Shown one piece after another: positions 13,212 to 21,360 of a DNA stretch of 63,949 nt. The notes below the pieces were generated by a model. The model saw only the letters and a program-made list of their open reading frames with translations, was not told where the DNA came from and did no database searches. The DNA lies in assembly GCA_021771635.1 (NCBI GenBank), contig JAETOQ010000007.1:1-63949 (forward strand), given 5' to 3'. How positions within the stretch are numbered: the first letter of the stretch is position 1; the number at the start of each line of letters is the position of its first letter. The position numbers and the translations under genes were made by a program. The stretch comes from Oscillospiraceae bacterium. GTDB taxonomy: Bacteria; Bacillota; Clostridia; Oscillospirales; Oscillospiraceae.

Positions 13212-13838
13212 TCAGCCTTTCCCGGCCAGCGCCGCCTCTTTGCTGATTCGCTCGAACTCGACCACCCACATCCAAGGGTTGGCAGCCCAGCCGTAGGCGG
13301 AAAGATCGGCGGGCTTAATGGTGGTGTCCCAAACCCCAGAAAATCTATCCCTGGCCCGCACTCCCTGTATAACAAGGTCTCCTTGCTCGGCTATGGTTAA
13401 TTGCACCCCTTCTTTCAGGCAGTCTATAAGGCGCATTTCCTGCAACCTCTCCACCCGCACATCCGTAACCCGCAGGAACAGTCGGGCGGCCTCCTTCGGC
13501 ATATGGATGGAGGGGCGCCACTTTATGGGCAATCCTACGCCTTCCCCGATTCCCCGCTCCACATCTGCTTTATATATGTACCGTTTCGGGCGGACGAGCA
13601 CAGGGCTCCATGTCTCACGCACATACAGGATGTCGCCGGGTTGATAAGGGCACGGGTAGGTTGGTGGGTAACTATCGCCGGTCCATTGGTCAACGAAAGC
13701 GATTGGCGTTCCGTCAGCTTCGCAGTCCCAGGCGTTTACGATGTCTTTGTTCTTAATGGCTCGCCGGGTAACGGTCTTGCGGCCGTCCAGGATAGCACGA
13801 ACCATATCGGTGTTAAGCAGGATTGGCAACACTCTCAT
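13212..13838 (-). CDS. ASCH-domain protein
   Basis: The 208-residue protein has the ASCH/PUA-like layout seen in phages: MVRAILDGRKTVTRR near the start, YQPGDILYVRETW in the centre, and LRVTDVRVERLQEM followed by a C-terminal WMWVVEFERI. ASCH domains are thought to bind RNA, and some act on modified nucleosides. Its start overlaps the end of the zinc-ribbon gene by 26 bases, so the two are probably co-translated. Confidence 0.8.
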   Translation of the reverse strand: MRVLPILLNTDMVRAILDGRKTVTRRAIKNKDIVNAWDCEADGTPIAFVDQWTGDSYPPTYPCPYQPGDILYVRETWSPVLVRPKRYIYKADVERGIGEGVGLPIKWRPSIHMPKEAARLFLRVTDVRVERLQEMRLIDCLKEGVQLTIAEQGDLVIQGVRARDRFSGVWDTTIKPADLSAYGWAANPWMWVVEFERISKEAALAGKG

Positions 13839-14247
13839 GCATACTATCTCCTTTCTCCTTTAGCGCCTTTTCCGCCTCCTTGCGGGTCAGGAAGACGGTT
13901 TTGCCGATTTCGTAAAAAGGAATGTCGATATACTCTACGTTGTCGAAAAGCTGTGCACGGAGGTATCTCTCTGTTTTATATCCGAAAAAACACACAACGA
14001 TTGCTTCTTTTCCGCCCACCCAGACATGGTCTCCAGCCTTGCACGGAAGCACCACCTGCCGTCCGGCCTTCTCAGCCTGAAGAAGATCTGCGTGATGCTC
14101 AAAAAACTCTACGGCCCTGTCAAAGCTTCGGTCCTCGTGGAGCATGGTGTTTTGACAGGAATAGCACTTCATCTGATACACTCGGTTTTCCTCGTATGTA
14201 ATACGGGCTTCCTTACCACACCAGGGACATTTGATAATTTTTAACAC
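13813..14247 (-). CDS. Zinc-ribbon phage protein (Lar-like)
   Basis: A 144-residue protein from GTG 14247, behind GGAGGTG. Residues 7-31 form a zinc ribbon (CPWCG and CYSC), as in restriction-alleviation (Lar) proteins. The C-terminal half has KAGDHVWVGGKEAIVVCFFG and FYEIGKTVFLTRKEAEKALK, a combination common in small Clostridia phage proteins. A role in modulating host restriction is possible, but the second half differs from classical Lar. Confidence 0.6.
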   Translation of the reverse strand: MLKIIKCPWCGKEARITYEENRVYQMKCYSCQNTMLHEDRSFDRAVEFFEHHADLLQAEKAGRQVVLPCKAGDHVWVGGKEAIVVCFFGYKTERYLRAQLFDNVEYIDIPFYEIGKTVFLTRKEAEKALKEKGDSMHESVANPA

Positions 14248-14253
14248 CGTTGC

Positions 14254-14769
14254 TCACACCTCCTCCATCAACTCCAAGCACTTCCTGTAATTCCCCCGCA
14301 GCGCCTGGAACGCATCCGCGTCCCCGCCGGCGTCCGGGTGCATGACCTTTGCCAACTGTCTGTACCGGCTCCGGACCTCCTCCGCACTCTCTGGCCGTCT
14401 GAAAAATCCCAGACTGGCAAAGCACGGCTCCAGCCCCGCCGCTCCCTCCGGCAGCGATGGCAGACCGCTGACGATCTCCGCAAAGTCGAACAACCCCCGG
14501 CTGGACGCCCGGGCCAGGTCCTCCAGCATCAGCACGACCTGGGCGAACAGGTCCGAGACACATACAATGCGCTCTCCACGTCTGGCGGCGTCCTCCAGGC
14601 TCTTCTCAAACCGGAAGGCCCGCCCCCTGCAGATCAGCTCCACAAAGCAGCTCTGCCGCGTCCAGTCGTAGTTGAACTTCTCCACGCCGATCTTCTCTAT
14701 CACCGTCCGCAGTTTTTTCTCATACTCCTCAAAGCCTCCGGAATATAACTTCTTGCCCGCCACGCTCAA
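14254..14769 (-). CDS. J-domain (DnaJ-like) phage protein
   Basis: The last 50 of 171 residues form a J-domain: EVRSRYRQLAKVMHPDAGGD with the HPD tripeptide, then AFQALRGNYRKCLELM. J-domains stimulate Hsp70 ATPases, so the protein may recruit the host DnaK. The first 120 residues are not recognised. The gene lies 10 bases after the large terminase gene, so it may serve packaging or assembly. This link is inferred from position. Confidence 0.7.
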   Translation of the reverse strand: MSVAGKKLYSGGFEEYEKKLRTVIEKIGVEKFNYDWTRQSCFVELICRGRAFRFEKSLEDAARRGERIVCVSDLFAQVVLMLEDLARASSRGLFDFAEIVSGLPSLPEGAAGLEPCFASLGFFRRPESAEEVRSRYRQLAKVMHPDAGGDADAFQALRGNYRKCLELMEEV

Positions 14770-14778
14770 TTCCTCCTT

Positions 14779-16473
14779 TTATTTCGGTTTCCCCCACATT
14801 TTGGCCATTTTCTCCCGTGTCTGGGCATCCGCCGCCCGGTAGTCCTCCCACATATCCGCCGTCCAGGCCCGCTTCTCGCCCTCCGCCAGCTCCACGGTAT
14901 AGCGCTGCTGGCCCCGGATGGCGTGGGCAATGGCGGCTGCCAGCACCAGGTCGTCATGCTCTCCCTCCGCCGCCTGTGGCTTGCGGTTTTTGCCGTACAC
15001 AAAGGTCAGCATCTCCCCCAGTGTCTGGAAGCTCACCACCAGCTCCGGCGCCTCCTCCATCACCGTGTGGAGGCCCGCTAGGATGATGGGCCGCGTCTTG
15101 TGGCTGGTCACCCAGCCAAACGCCTTGACCATCTCCCCTGTAAAGGTGTCAAACCTTTCACGCTGATACAGCTTGGGATAGTGCCATTCCTCCAGCTTCA
15201 TCTCCGGATACGTTGAGAAGTTCACCTCCACGCCGATCAGCGCTGTGTTGTAGTAGTGGCCCAGGCAGAAGAGCTGCCGGGCGTACAGGATCTCAGAGAG
15301 CGGCTGCTGAAGCTCCGCCACCTGATGTCCGTCCGTGTTGTCCAGCACATACGCTGTGAAGCAGTCGCTGCCCTCTCCGGCAGTGTCACCGCCCAGCACA
15401 TAGGGCCTCCCAGGTATCGGCTCCTCGTAGATGCGGATATACCCTTTCTCCTGGTCTGCGAATCTCCAGTTTCGCGGCATCCCGCCCTCGATCTCCGGCT
15501 CGTCGTGCTCGAACAGGCCCACCCGCAGCGGCTCCTCCGCCGCCCGCCGCCGGGCCATAATGACGTCATTGTCGAAATAGGGATCACCGGACAGCAGGAA
15601 CGCCTCGTCCGGCGTGTTGGGGTACTCCTGCCGGAACAGCTGTTCGTCGCCGCCCAGATTCACCCGGATACACCACCGCCGCCAGGCAAGCTGTTTCTCG
15701 TCCAGGCCGTACTGCTCCTGGAGCTTCCGTTCCTCGTCCGTCCAGACGGTGCCGGGTTCCACAGGCTTGCGGTACTCCGGCTCCATGTACCATGGCAGGA
15801 ACACCGGCCGCCAGCCGTTTGTCCCGGCCACGGCGCCGTCCCACAGCTCTTTGAACTCGTTGAAGCCGTTGGCCGTGCTCTCGATGATGACCATGGTGTT
15901 GGGATCATCCGGCACAGCCTGCATCACGCCAGCCATCAGCCCCTTCTTGTCCCCCGGCCAGAAAGCGTACTCCGACAGATGCACATTGGTCAGGGTATCA
16001 GAGCGTCCGGCCCCCTTGCCGCCGGCGGTGACACATTTGATCCTGGAGCGCAGTCCCGGCCTCCGCCGCTTCATCTCCTCGTCCCTGGTGGGATTCTCAA
16101 ACACCAGCTCCTTTGCGTTGCTGTTCTTCCTCATGGGCTGAACGGGACGTGGCAGGCAGTCATAAAACAGCTTGTTCATGTTGAACAGGTTGGCCGTCGC
16201 GTCGTCCCGGTGCGCAACGATCAGCGTCCGCACCAGCGGCCGCGTGGCGGCGTCCTGAAACATCAGCGCCTCCGTCACGGTGGAGATGCCCTCCTGCCGC
16301 CCTTTCAGCACGATCAGCCGCACCGGCCGTCCGGCCTGGTGCTCCTCTTTGATGATGTTGTATAGGTTCTCCTGGGCGGGCTTGAATTTCAGCGGGACCA
16401 GCCGCTGCTTCTTATCCCGGATCATCAAAAAATTCTCGCAGTATTCCCGCGGATTCCGAATATTTACACCCAT
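14779..16473 (-). CDS. Terminase large subunit
   Basis: This is the packaging motor. The start is ATG 16473 behind GGGGTG, giving 564 residues. It shows an unusual Walker A (KGRQEGIST, 57-65), a Walker-B-like segment NVHLSEYAFW (163-172), the coupling motif VIIESTANG (195-203), and a nuclease domain with GGDTAGEGSD (Asp363), IGVEVN (Glu416) and HDDLVLAAA (Asp507/508). All parts needed for ATP-driven translocation and cutting are present. The small subunit gene is about 5.4 kb downstream, with accessory genes in between. Confidence 0.92.
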   Translation of the reverse strand: MGVNIRNPREYCENFLMIRDKKQRLVPLKFKPAQENLYNIIKEEHQAGRPVRLIVLKGRQEGISTVTEALMFQDAATRPLVRTLIVAHRDDATANLFNMNKLFYDCLPRPVQPMRKNSNAKELVFENPTRDEEMKRRRPGLRSRIKCVTAGGKGAGRSDTLTNVHLSEYAFWPGDKKGLMAGVMQAVPDDPNTMVIIESTANGFNEFKELWDGAVAGTNGWRPVFLPWYMEPEYRKPVEPGTVWTDEERKLQEQYGLDEKQLAWRRWCIRVNLGGDEQLFRQEYPNTPDEAFLLSGDPYFDNDVIMARRRAAEEPLRVGLFEHDEPEIEGGMPRNWRFADQEKGYIRIYEEPIPGRPYVLGGDTAGEGSDCFTAYVLDNTDGHQVAELQQPLSEILYARQLFCLGHYYNTALIGVEVNFSTYPEMKLEEWHYPKLYQRERFDTFTGEMVKAFGWVTSHKTRPIILAGLHTVMEEAPELVVSFQTLGEMLTFVYGKNRKPQAAEGEHDDLVLAAAIAHAIRGQQRYTVELAEGEKRAWTADMWEDYRAADAQTREKMAKMWGKPK

Positions 16474-16582
16474 AAGCTTCACCCCGTTTCTCTGCCGGAA
16501 CCCCTGCCGCCAGGGAGTCCGGCACAAATACGGCGTATGGGCGGCCAATGGCCGCCCGCCGCTTCAAAGCTGTTTTCTGTGG

Positions 16583-16936
16583 TCACCGCCCGGCCTCGCA
16601 TTCGCTGTAAAGCCTTTTTGCTTTCTCCATGTTAAAACCCCTCCCGGCTGTACTGCCGATAACCCTGGCGATCTCGCCGTCATTTCTGCCCTCCCGGTAC
16701 AGCTGCTCGGCTCGTTCCCAGTCATATTTAGGCTTTCCCCCTGACTGACGCCTCTGGTCTCTGATAAGCTGCCCCGCTTTCTCCGGAGATTCCAGCCGCT
16801 TTCCGGCCCGGAAATATGTACACGCCTCCGGCGGCTCCGCCCGACGGGTATGACCCATCAGCCAGACATAGTTACACTGGTAGCCCTTGTGGGCTTCAGC
16901 ACGGAAAACACACGTTTTACATTTTGCCTTCTTCAT
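16583..16936 (-). CDS. Zinc-finger/HTH phage protein
   Basis: A 117-residue protein from ATG 16936 behind GGAGG. The N-terminus has CKTCVFRAE and a second Cys pair (YQCNY and ACTYF). The C-terminal half, YDWERAEQLYREGRNDGEIA followed by RVIGSTAGRGF, looks like a helix-turn-helix of the kind that follows resolvase or sigma-4 folds. It lies directly upstream of the large terminase gene and could regulate packaging genes. The family is not known. Confidence 0.6.
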   Translation of the reverse strand: MKKAKCKTCVFRAEAHKGYQCNYVWLMGHTRRAEPPEACTYFRAGKRLESPEKAGQLIRDQRRQSGGKPKYDWERAEQLYREGRNDGEIARVIGSTAGRGFNMEKAKRLYSECEAGR

Positions 16937-16972
16937 CTTCGTCCGCCTCCAGCCTGCATGGCACCTCAATCT

Positions 16973-18109
16973 TCACGCGGTGCCCGCCGCCTTCCTGATT
17001 GCATCGGCCAACGCTTCCAATGCTTTCCGCATCTTCCCCTGGTTTTCCGGCGTCTCATGCTCCATGGCGTCCGCCATGCGGTTCACCGTGTCCTGGGCCT
17101 GGTTGAAGAGGACGCCGAACTTCACAAGATTCTCGTTGGAGTTGAGCTTCACCAGCTTTTCGGACTTCTCCGCCTGCTTTTTCGCCTCCCTGGCCTCCTT
17201 CTCTGCGTTCTGGAGATTGATGTTGGCCGCCTTGGCTTCCTCCCTGGCCCTCCGCAGGTCCTCTTTCAGCTTCCTGGCCTGTTCCTCCGCCGCGGCAAGA
17301 GCCTTTTCCTTGGCATCCAGAATTACCTGGCTGGACTTCCGTGCCTGGGAAAGGCCCTCCTCTCTCGCGGCGTCCAGCTCCTTCGGATCCGTCCGGTACT
17401 CCACGGCCACGTCCACCGGCTTCGACTTCAGCTCTTCCAGTTCCGCTTCCACTCGGCGCAGTTCCTCGGCTTTTGCCTCTTCTGCCTCCCTGGCCCGCTT
17501 CTGGAGTTCCTTCAGCTGGCGCACGTCCTGCTCCATCTTCTCCCGGGACTGCTCCGCCACCTCCGCCCTGGCCTTCATGGCCTCCATGGTCTGTCGGGCG
17601 GCGTCCCGCTCCTCGATAGCCTTTTTCAGCTCCTTGGCGGTCATGTCGGCCACGGACTTTTCCACGCCGTTTACGTCGTGTTTTTCCGCCGCGAACCGCT
17701 CCCGCTCTGAAACCGGCAAGGCCAAGAGCGCCAAGGCTTTGGAGGCTCCTAAATCCGCAATTTCTGCGGATTTGGAATACTCCCTGGCAAGGCGCATAAA
17801 GTCCTGTGCGGACCGCTCGGAAATGTCCACCTTTTCCCGCAGCCAGGGAAGCCATTCGCCATGGGACAGCTGTGCTTTCGCCTCGTTCAGCCGTTTGCCG
17901 ATCTCAATGATGGACTGGCCCGCCTGCCGCTTGTAAAACAGGATCTCGCTCTCGATCACATCCAGCTCCCGCACCGGCGGCACCTCCGCCGCCGGCTGCC
18001 CGGTCATACCGTATTCTTCAGCCAGCAGGGCGCCATCATCCGGCTCATCAATTCCCAGCGCCACCGCCGCGGCCTTGGCGCTTGCCATCCGCTCCTGAAA
18101 ATCACTCAT
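16973..18109 (-). CDS. DUF3102 coiled-coil protein
   Basis: A 378-residue protein whose ATG (18109) overlaps the stop of the PcfJ-like gene (ATGA). Residues of about 50-120 carry the DUF3102 pattern: EILFYKRQAGQSIIEIGKRL, then LSHGEWLPWLREKVDISERS and DFMRLAREYS. This resembles the DNA-binding part of ParB-like and phage-replication proteins. About 170 residues of Lys/Glu/Ala-rich coiled coil follow. It probably organises DNA or a partition-like complex. Its partner genes are PcfJ and PcfK homologues. Confidence 0.75.
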   Translation of the reverse strand: MSDFQERMASAKAAAVALGIDEPDDGALLAEEYGMTGQPAAEVPPVRELDVIESEILFYKRQAGQSIIEIGKRLNEAKAQLSHGEWLPWLREKVDISERSAQDFMRLAREYSKSAEIADLGASKALALLALPVSERERFAAEKHDVNGVEKSVADMTAKELKKAIEERDAARQTMEAMKARAEVAEQSREKMEQDVRQLKELQKRAREAEEAKAEELRRVEAELEELKSKPVDVAVEYRTDPKELDAAREEGLSQARKSSQVILDAKEKALAAAEEQARKLKEDLRRAREEAKAANINLQNAEKEAREAKKQAEKSEKLVKLNSNENLVKFGVLFNQAQDTVNRMADAMEHETPENQGKMRKALEALADAIRKAAGTA

Positions 18110-19803
18110 GCGATCTTTACCTCCGTTTTCTTCTTTTCTGGCAGTTTCGGCCTGCCCTCCGGATCTCTCCGGCTTCCCTTTTTCAACCAGTCCAGCCAAG
18201 TATCCAAAAACTCCCGGTATACTTCCCTCGGATCCGGCGCAAACCGTCCTTTCGTCGTATACAAACCTTCGTTTTTATAGCCATGGATCTGCACCAGTCT
18301 GGCCCCATCCATTTCAATCGTCAAGAAAGGCTTGTCCGGCTGCTTCTCCCGGCGCATGAACAGGATCGTCACACGTCCATCCATATGCCGATGCGCATAG
18401 CCGCCCACGCAGTGCTTCAGCAGCTGTCCCTCCCTCACAATCTCGGCTTCGGATGCAGGAGCACGGATCACATAACCGTCCGCGTAATAGCCGTACTTCT
18501 TTTCCAGCTCCTGCTTTCGATCTTCATATTTCATCGCCCGAAGCCGTTTCTGTTCTTCGGCCTGTTTCTTCGCTTCTTCTGCCAGCTTCGCGCGGTGCTT
18601 TTTCGTGGCTTCCTCATGCGCCGCCCCTAAGTCCCTTGGCAGCAGCACATTTTCCCGGTGCAGTGGATATCCCGTTTCCCGGGCCGCCGTCAAATAGTCC
18701 TCCCAGGTACGCAGATTGCTTCCCATGTGGTGATGCGGCTGTCCCTTCTCCAAATAGCGAAACAGCTTTTCCGGTGGGAGTCCCCATTCTTTTGCCGCCC
18801 GCATGGTCCTGCGGATATCCGCTCCTCTTTTGATCCAGTCAGCGGCCTTTGTGACCGGCACCTTTCGTTCCAGCCTTTTATACAGCTCCAGGTTCCTGAT
18901 ATCCCGATTCGTTTGCAAAAACTCCCGCAGCTCCTGCTTGGACAGTCCAAACGCCTCTTCCGGCTTTCCCTTGTTCCAATCCATGGCCATGGCATTCTTG
19001 ACGCCCCGGCTCACCAGATCCTTGACCGTCTCAACCATCCCCGCTTTCATCAGCATCTCGATCTGACGCGGGTAGAAGCAGCAGGCCTCCAGGAACTCCA
19101 CGACATCACTGTGGCCTTTCTCCCACTGTTCCACCATGCAATACCGGAAGGGGCTTTTCTGGACTTCCTGGAGGCCGATCACATCGTATCCGGCCCCATA
19201 TTCCGCATTGCAGCTGAACGGATCATGTACATGCCATTTTCCCTTCTCCAAGGGAGTGTCCTGCCTGGCTATGTTGGAAAAGGCACAGTTTCCGCCCCGC
19301 CAGGGGCGGCTGCATCCCTCTGCCAGCCCAGGCCGGAACCGGTAGATGCCGGTCAGTTTGCAGTCTGGTGTCCCGGTGAGCTGATAGCTCCCCGTATAGT
19401 GTTTTTCGCACTCATAGGCATTGGCCCAAAGCGCCCCCATCCACCACCGAAAGATGATTGCTCTCCGGTATGCAGACAGATTTTTCCGTGTCCCTGTCCT
19501 GCCCACTTCTTTGACGACCGCCTCTCTCCCGCAGTAGGGACACGGCACCATCGGCCTCTTGTCCTCCCAGTAATTTTTTGGCTCCCGCTGGTGCGGCTCT
19601 GCCATCACCCGCCGCTCTTCCCGGCTCTGTCCAATCTGATCCGGCAGTGTCACATGCCGGCGGCAGCAGGCCGTCCACAATTCCCGTGTCCGGGACCTCC
19701 GAAAGATAAAGGCGGGAAACAGGGCATTGATCCTTTCCAATTCCGCTTCACTCATAGAAGGCGCAGCCTTGGCAAAACGTTCCGTTCGTTCTTTTTCTGT
19801 CAT
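18106..19803 (-). CDS. PcfJ-like protein
   Basis: The 565-residue protein has the PcfJ core near its C-terminus: EGQLLKHCVGGYAHRHMDGR, then FMRREKQPDKPFLTIEM and VQIHGYKNEG. A zinc ribbon (CPYCGREAVV) lies near residue 90. PcfJ is known from the conjugative plasmid pCF10 and is common in phages and integrative elements, usually with PcfK; its biochemical role is unknown. The gene is translationally coupled to the DUF3102 gene. Confidence 0.8.
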   Translation of the reverse strand: MTEKERTERFAKAAPSMSEAELERINALFPAFIFRRSRTRELWTACCRRHVTLPDQIGQSREERRVMAEPHQREPKNYWEDKRPMVPCPYCGREAVVKEVGRTGTRKNLSAYRRAIIFRWWMGALWANAYECEKHYTGSYQLTGTPDCKLTGIYRFRPGLAEGCSRPWRGGNCAFSNIARQDTPLEKGKWHVHDPFSCNAEYGAGYDVIGLQEVQKSPFRYCMVEQWEKGHSDVVEFLEACCFYPRQIEMLMKAGMVETVKDLVSRGVKNAMAMDWNKGKPEEAFGLSKQELREFLQTNRDIRNLELYKRLERKVPVTKAADWIKRGADIRRTMRAAKEWGLPPEKLFRYLEKGQPHHHMGSNLRTWEDYLTAARETGYPLHRENVLLPRDLGAAHEEATKKHRAKLAEEAKKQAEEQKRLRAMKYEDRKQELEKKYGYYADGYVIRAPASEAEIVREGQLLKHCVGGYAHRHMDGRVTILFMRREKQPDKPFLTIEMDGARLVQIHGYKNEGLYTTKGRFAPDPREVYREFLDTWLDWLKKGSRRDPEGRPKLPEKKKTEVKIA

Positions 19804-19916
19804 ATCGTCCTCATAACCTCCGCATCATTCGCTTTCGTCTAAGAACAAAAACTCATCCGTTCCGGTATTCGTCCTCTCCCCCACGCGGCAAGCCGAGCAG
19901 GGCGCCCCGTTTCCCC

Positions 19917-20276
19917 TTACAGGAAGTCCGCCAAATTCAGCAGTACAGCCTTCCGGCCGCTCTCCTGATCCGGCTCCCGCACATTGGCGCACAGGTCGAT
20001 CTCCATCCGGAACCGGATATCCGCCCCTGGGAAATAGAACTGTACCGCCCGGCGATACGCCTCCAGGTCTGATATCCCCTTCCCGCAGTTCCGCGCCACG
20101 GCTTTCATGCAGTCCGCAAATGTCCCGCCCTGGACTACCGCCTGGGCAAATTCTTCATCCTGCCTACAAAACTCTTCCAAAGCCTCCCGAACACTGTCCC
20201 GCATGATCATGGCATATCGGTCATACGTTCCAGCCCGATATTCCTCATTCAGCTTGTTTACCGCTTCCTCAATCAT
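19917..20276 (-). CDS. PcfK-like protein
   Basis: A 119-residue acidic protein with the PcfK layout: FCRQDEEFAQAVVQGGTFAD, then CMKAVARNCGKGISDLEAYR and RAVQFYFPGADIRFRMEIDL. PcfK usually accompanies PcfJ, whose homologue follows 114 bases downstream. The start has GAGGTAAAAAC upstream. The role is unknown beyond this association. Confidence 0.75.
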   Translation of the reverse strand: MIEEAVNKLNEEYRAGTYDRYAMIMRDSVREALEEFCRQDEEFAQAVVQGGTFADCMKAVARNCGKGISDLEAYRRAVQFYFPGADIRFRMEIDLCANVREPDQESGRKAVLLNLADFL

Positions 20277-20316
20277 CTGTTTTTACCTCCGTTTTATATG
20301 CGCTCCTCCGGGAGCG

Positions 20317-20646
20317 TCACATGACCTTTCCCAGCCGGTAAGCCCTGGTCAGTCTCCGCCGCAGGTGCTCCTCCTCCAGCTTCTGATCCTTCTGGCACAT
20401 GGCGCACATTGGCGGCGCCCCGTAGTAGGTTTTTCCGCACCGGCAGCAGACATTCCGCGGCGCCCCTACGATCTTCTTCTTCAGCTCGCAAAGGGAAGCC
20501 ACCTCCCGCCATGGCACGCCCCAGAACCGCGCCGCCGCCACGGTCGCCAGTTCCCAGCTGTCCGCGATCACCCAAGCGTCCGTGTGTCCCTCGCAGCCAA
20601 CCTCCCACAGGATGTCCCTGTTTTTCTTCGCCGCCAATTCCTTCAC
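20317..20646 (-). CDS. Zinc-ribbon phage protein
   Basis: A 109-residue protein with an N-terminal alpha/beta part (GHTDAWVIADSWELATVAAA) and a C-terminal zinc ribbon (CCRCGKTYYGAPPMCAMCQK). The C-terminus is basic. Such small proteins are common in phage early regions, and the function is unknown. The start lies downstream of the 11-bp hairpin at 20677-20703, in a short leader. Confidence 0.6.
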   Translation of the reverse strand: MKELAAKKNRDILWEVGCEGHTDAWVIADSWELATVAAARFWGVPWREVASLCELKKKIVGAPRNVCCRCGKTYYGAPPMCAMCQKDQKLEEEHLRRRLTRAYRLGKVM

Positions 20647-20676
20647 CTCTCCGTTGTCCTCACAAACTCCACTTCA

Positions 20677-20703
20677 TTCTCTTCCGCTGTTGGCGGAAGA
20701 GAA
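20677..20703. terminator. Perfect hairpin between two early genes
   Basis: TTCTCTTCCGC (20677-20687) pairs completely with GCGGAAGAGAA (20693-20703) around TGTTG. It lies between the stop of the 20708 gene and the start of the 20317 gene. No clear T-run follows on the minus strand, so it may attenuate or process the transcript rather than end it. Confidence 0.4.
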
Positions 20704-20707
20704 CACC

Positions 20708-20920
20708 TTACCGTTTCCTGATCTCGTTCCGCCGTTTGCTATCCAATGCGTATTCCCGTAATATCTGTCTCCCCTGCCGTTCCACGGCAGTCCCGCGGCG
20801 CTTCTCTTCCAGCGCGTCCTGTACATTGCCCCACCCGGTACATTTCCAGGTCCCGTCCGGATTCCGTCCATGACAGCCGACGCAGCGCCTCTCGCATCCA
20901 TTGCAAGGGTGCTTCTCCAT
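20708..20920 (-). CDS. Cys-rich phage protein
   Basis: A 70-residue protein starting MEKHPCNGCERRCVGCHGRN, with further Cys at WKCTGW. The cysteines suggest one or two zinc sites. The remainder is basic and helical. The start overlaps the previous stop (TGATG), so translation is coupled to the membrane peptide gene. Proteins of this type with CNGC...C..CHG are common in Clostridia prophages. The role is unknown. Confidence 0.55.
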   Translation of the reverse strand: MEKHPCNGCERRCVGCHGRNPDGTWKCTGWGNVQDALEEKRRGTAVERQGRQILREYALDSKRRNEIRKR

Positions 20921-21114
20921 CAGTCCCAGTCCTTTGCAACGCACAGTGCCTGGTGGATCTGTTCCCCGCAGCTCATCCCCGTCCATGCGCTGTTGGCCCG
21001 CATGGTCAGCAGCAGGATGGCCGTCAGAGCCACCAATGACAACAGGATGACTTGTTCTGCTGTCAGACCGCCCCCTGGCCTCTGGCCGCGATAACGTCCG
21101 TCAGCACGCCTCAT
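20920..21114 (-). CDS. Small single-span membrane protein
   Basis: A 64-residue protein from ATG 21114, which lies inside the end of the upstream gene. After a basic N-terminus (MRRADGRYRGQRPGGG) comes one membrane segment (VILLSLVALTAILLLTM) and a short tail with one Cys. It is in the early region, far from any lysis genes, so a holin is unlikely. The function is unknown. Confidence 0.5.
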   Translation of the reverse strand: MRRADGRYRGQRPGGGLTAEQVILLSLVALTAILLLTMRANSAWTGMSCGEQIHQALCVAKDWD

Positions 21115-21340
21115 ACTCCGGCTCCTCCCTCTTGTAGATGGCCCATGCCTCACGCTCGATATAATCCTTCTGATCCCAATCAATAAGTCCGATGGTACGC
21201 ATCGAAGCTGCAATGCCGCAGACTTCACCGTAGAACATCAAGGCAGTTGGCTGATTACCTTTGTCAGCGGCCTTTTTGATTCGCTCTTTTCGGTCTTCCA
21301 GCAGCAAACGGAACTTCTCCTGCATCTCGCTCTTTTTCAT
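21101..21340 (-). CDS. Phage hypothetical protein
   Basis: A 79-residue helical protein (MKKSEMQEKFRLLLEDRKER followed by MFYGEVCGIAASMRTIGLID). It starts behind AAAGGAGGAC and its 3' end overlaps the next gene. No family is recognised. The composition and the strong ribosome site support it as real. Confidence 0.55.
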   Translation of the reverse strand: MKKSEMQEKFRLLLEDRKERIKKAADKGNQPTALMFYGEVCGIAASMRTIGLIDWDQKDYIEREAWAIYKREEPEYEAC

Positions 21341-21360
21341 GCTTGTCCTCCTTTATCCCA

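Noticed and set aside
20920..21114. Holin, because of the single membrane segment.
   Set aside because: It lies among early genes with no endolysin nearby, and its basic N-terminus with one span is not specific for holins.
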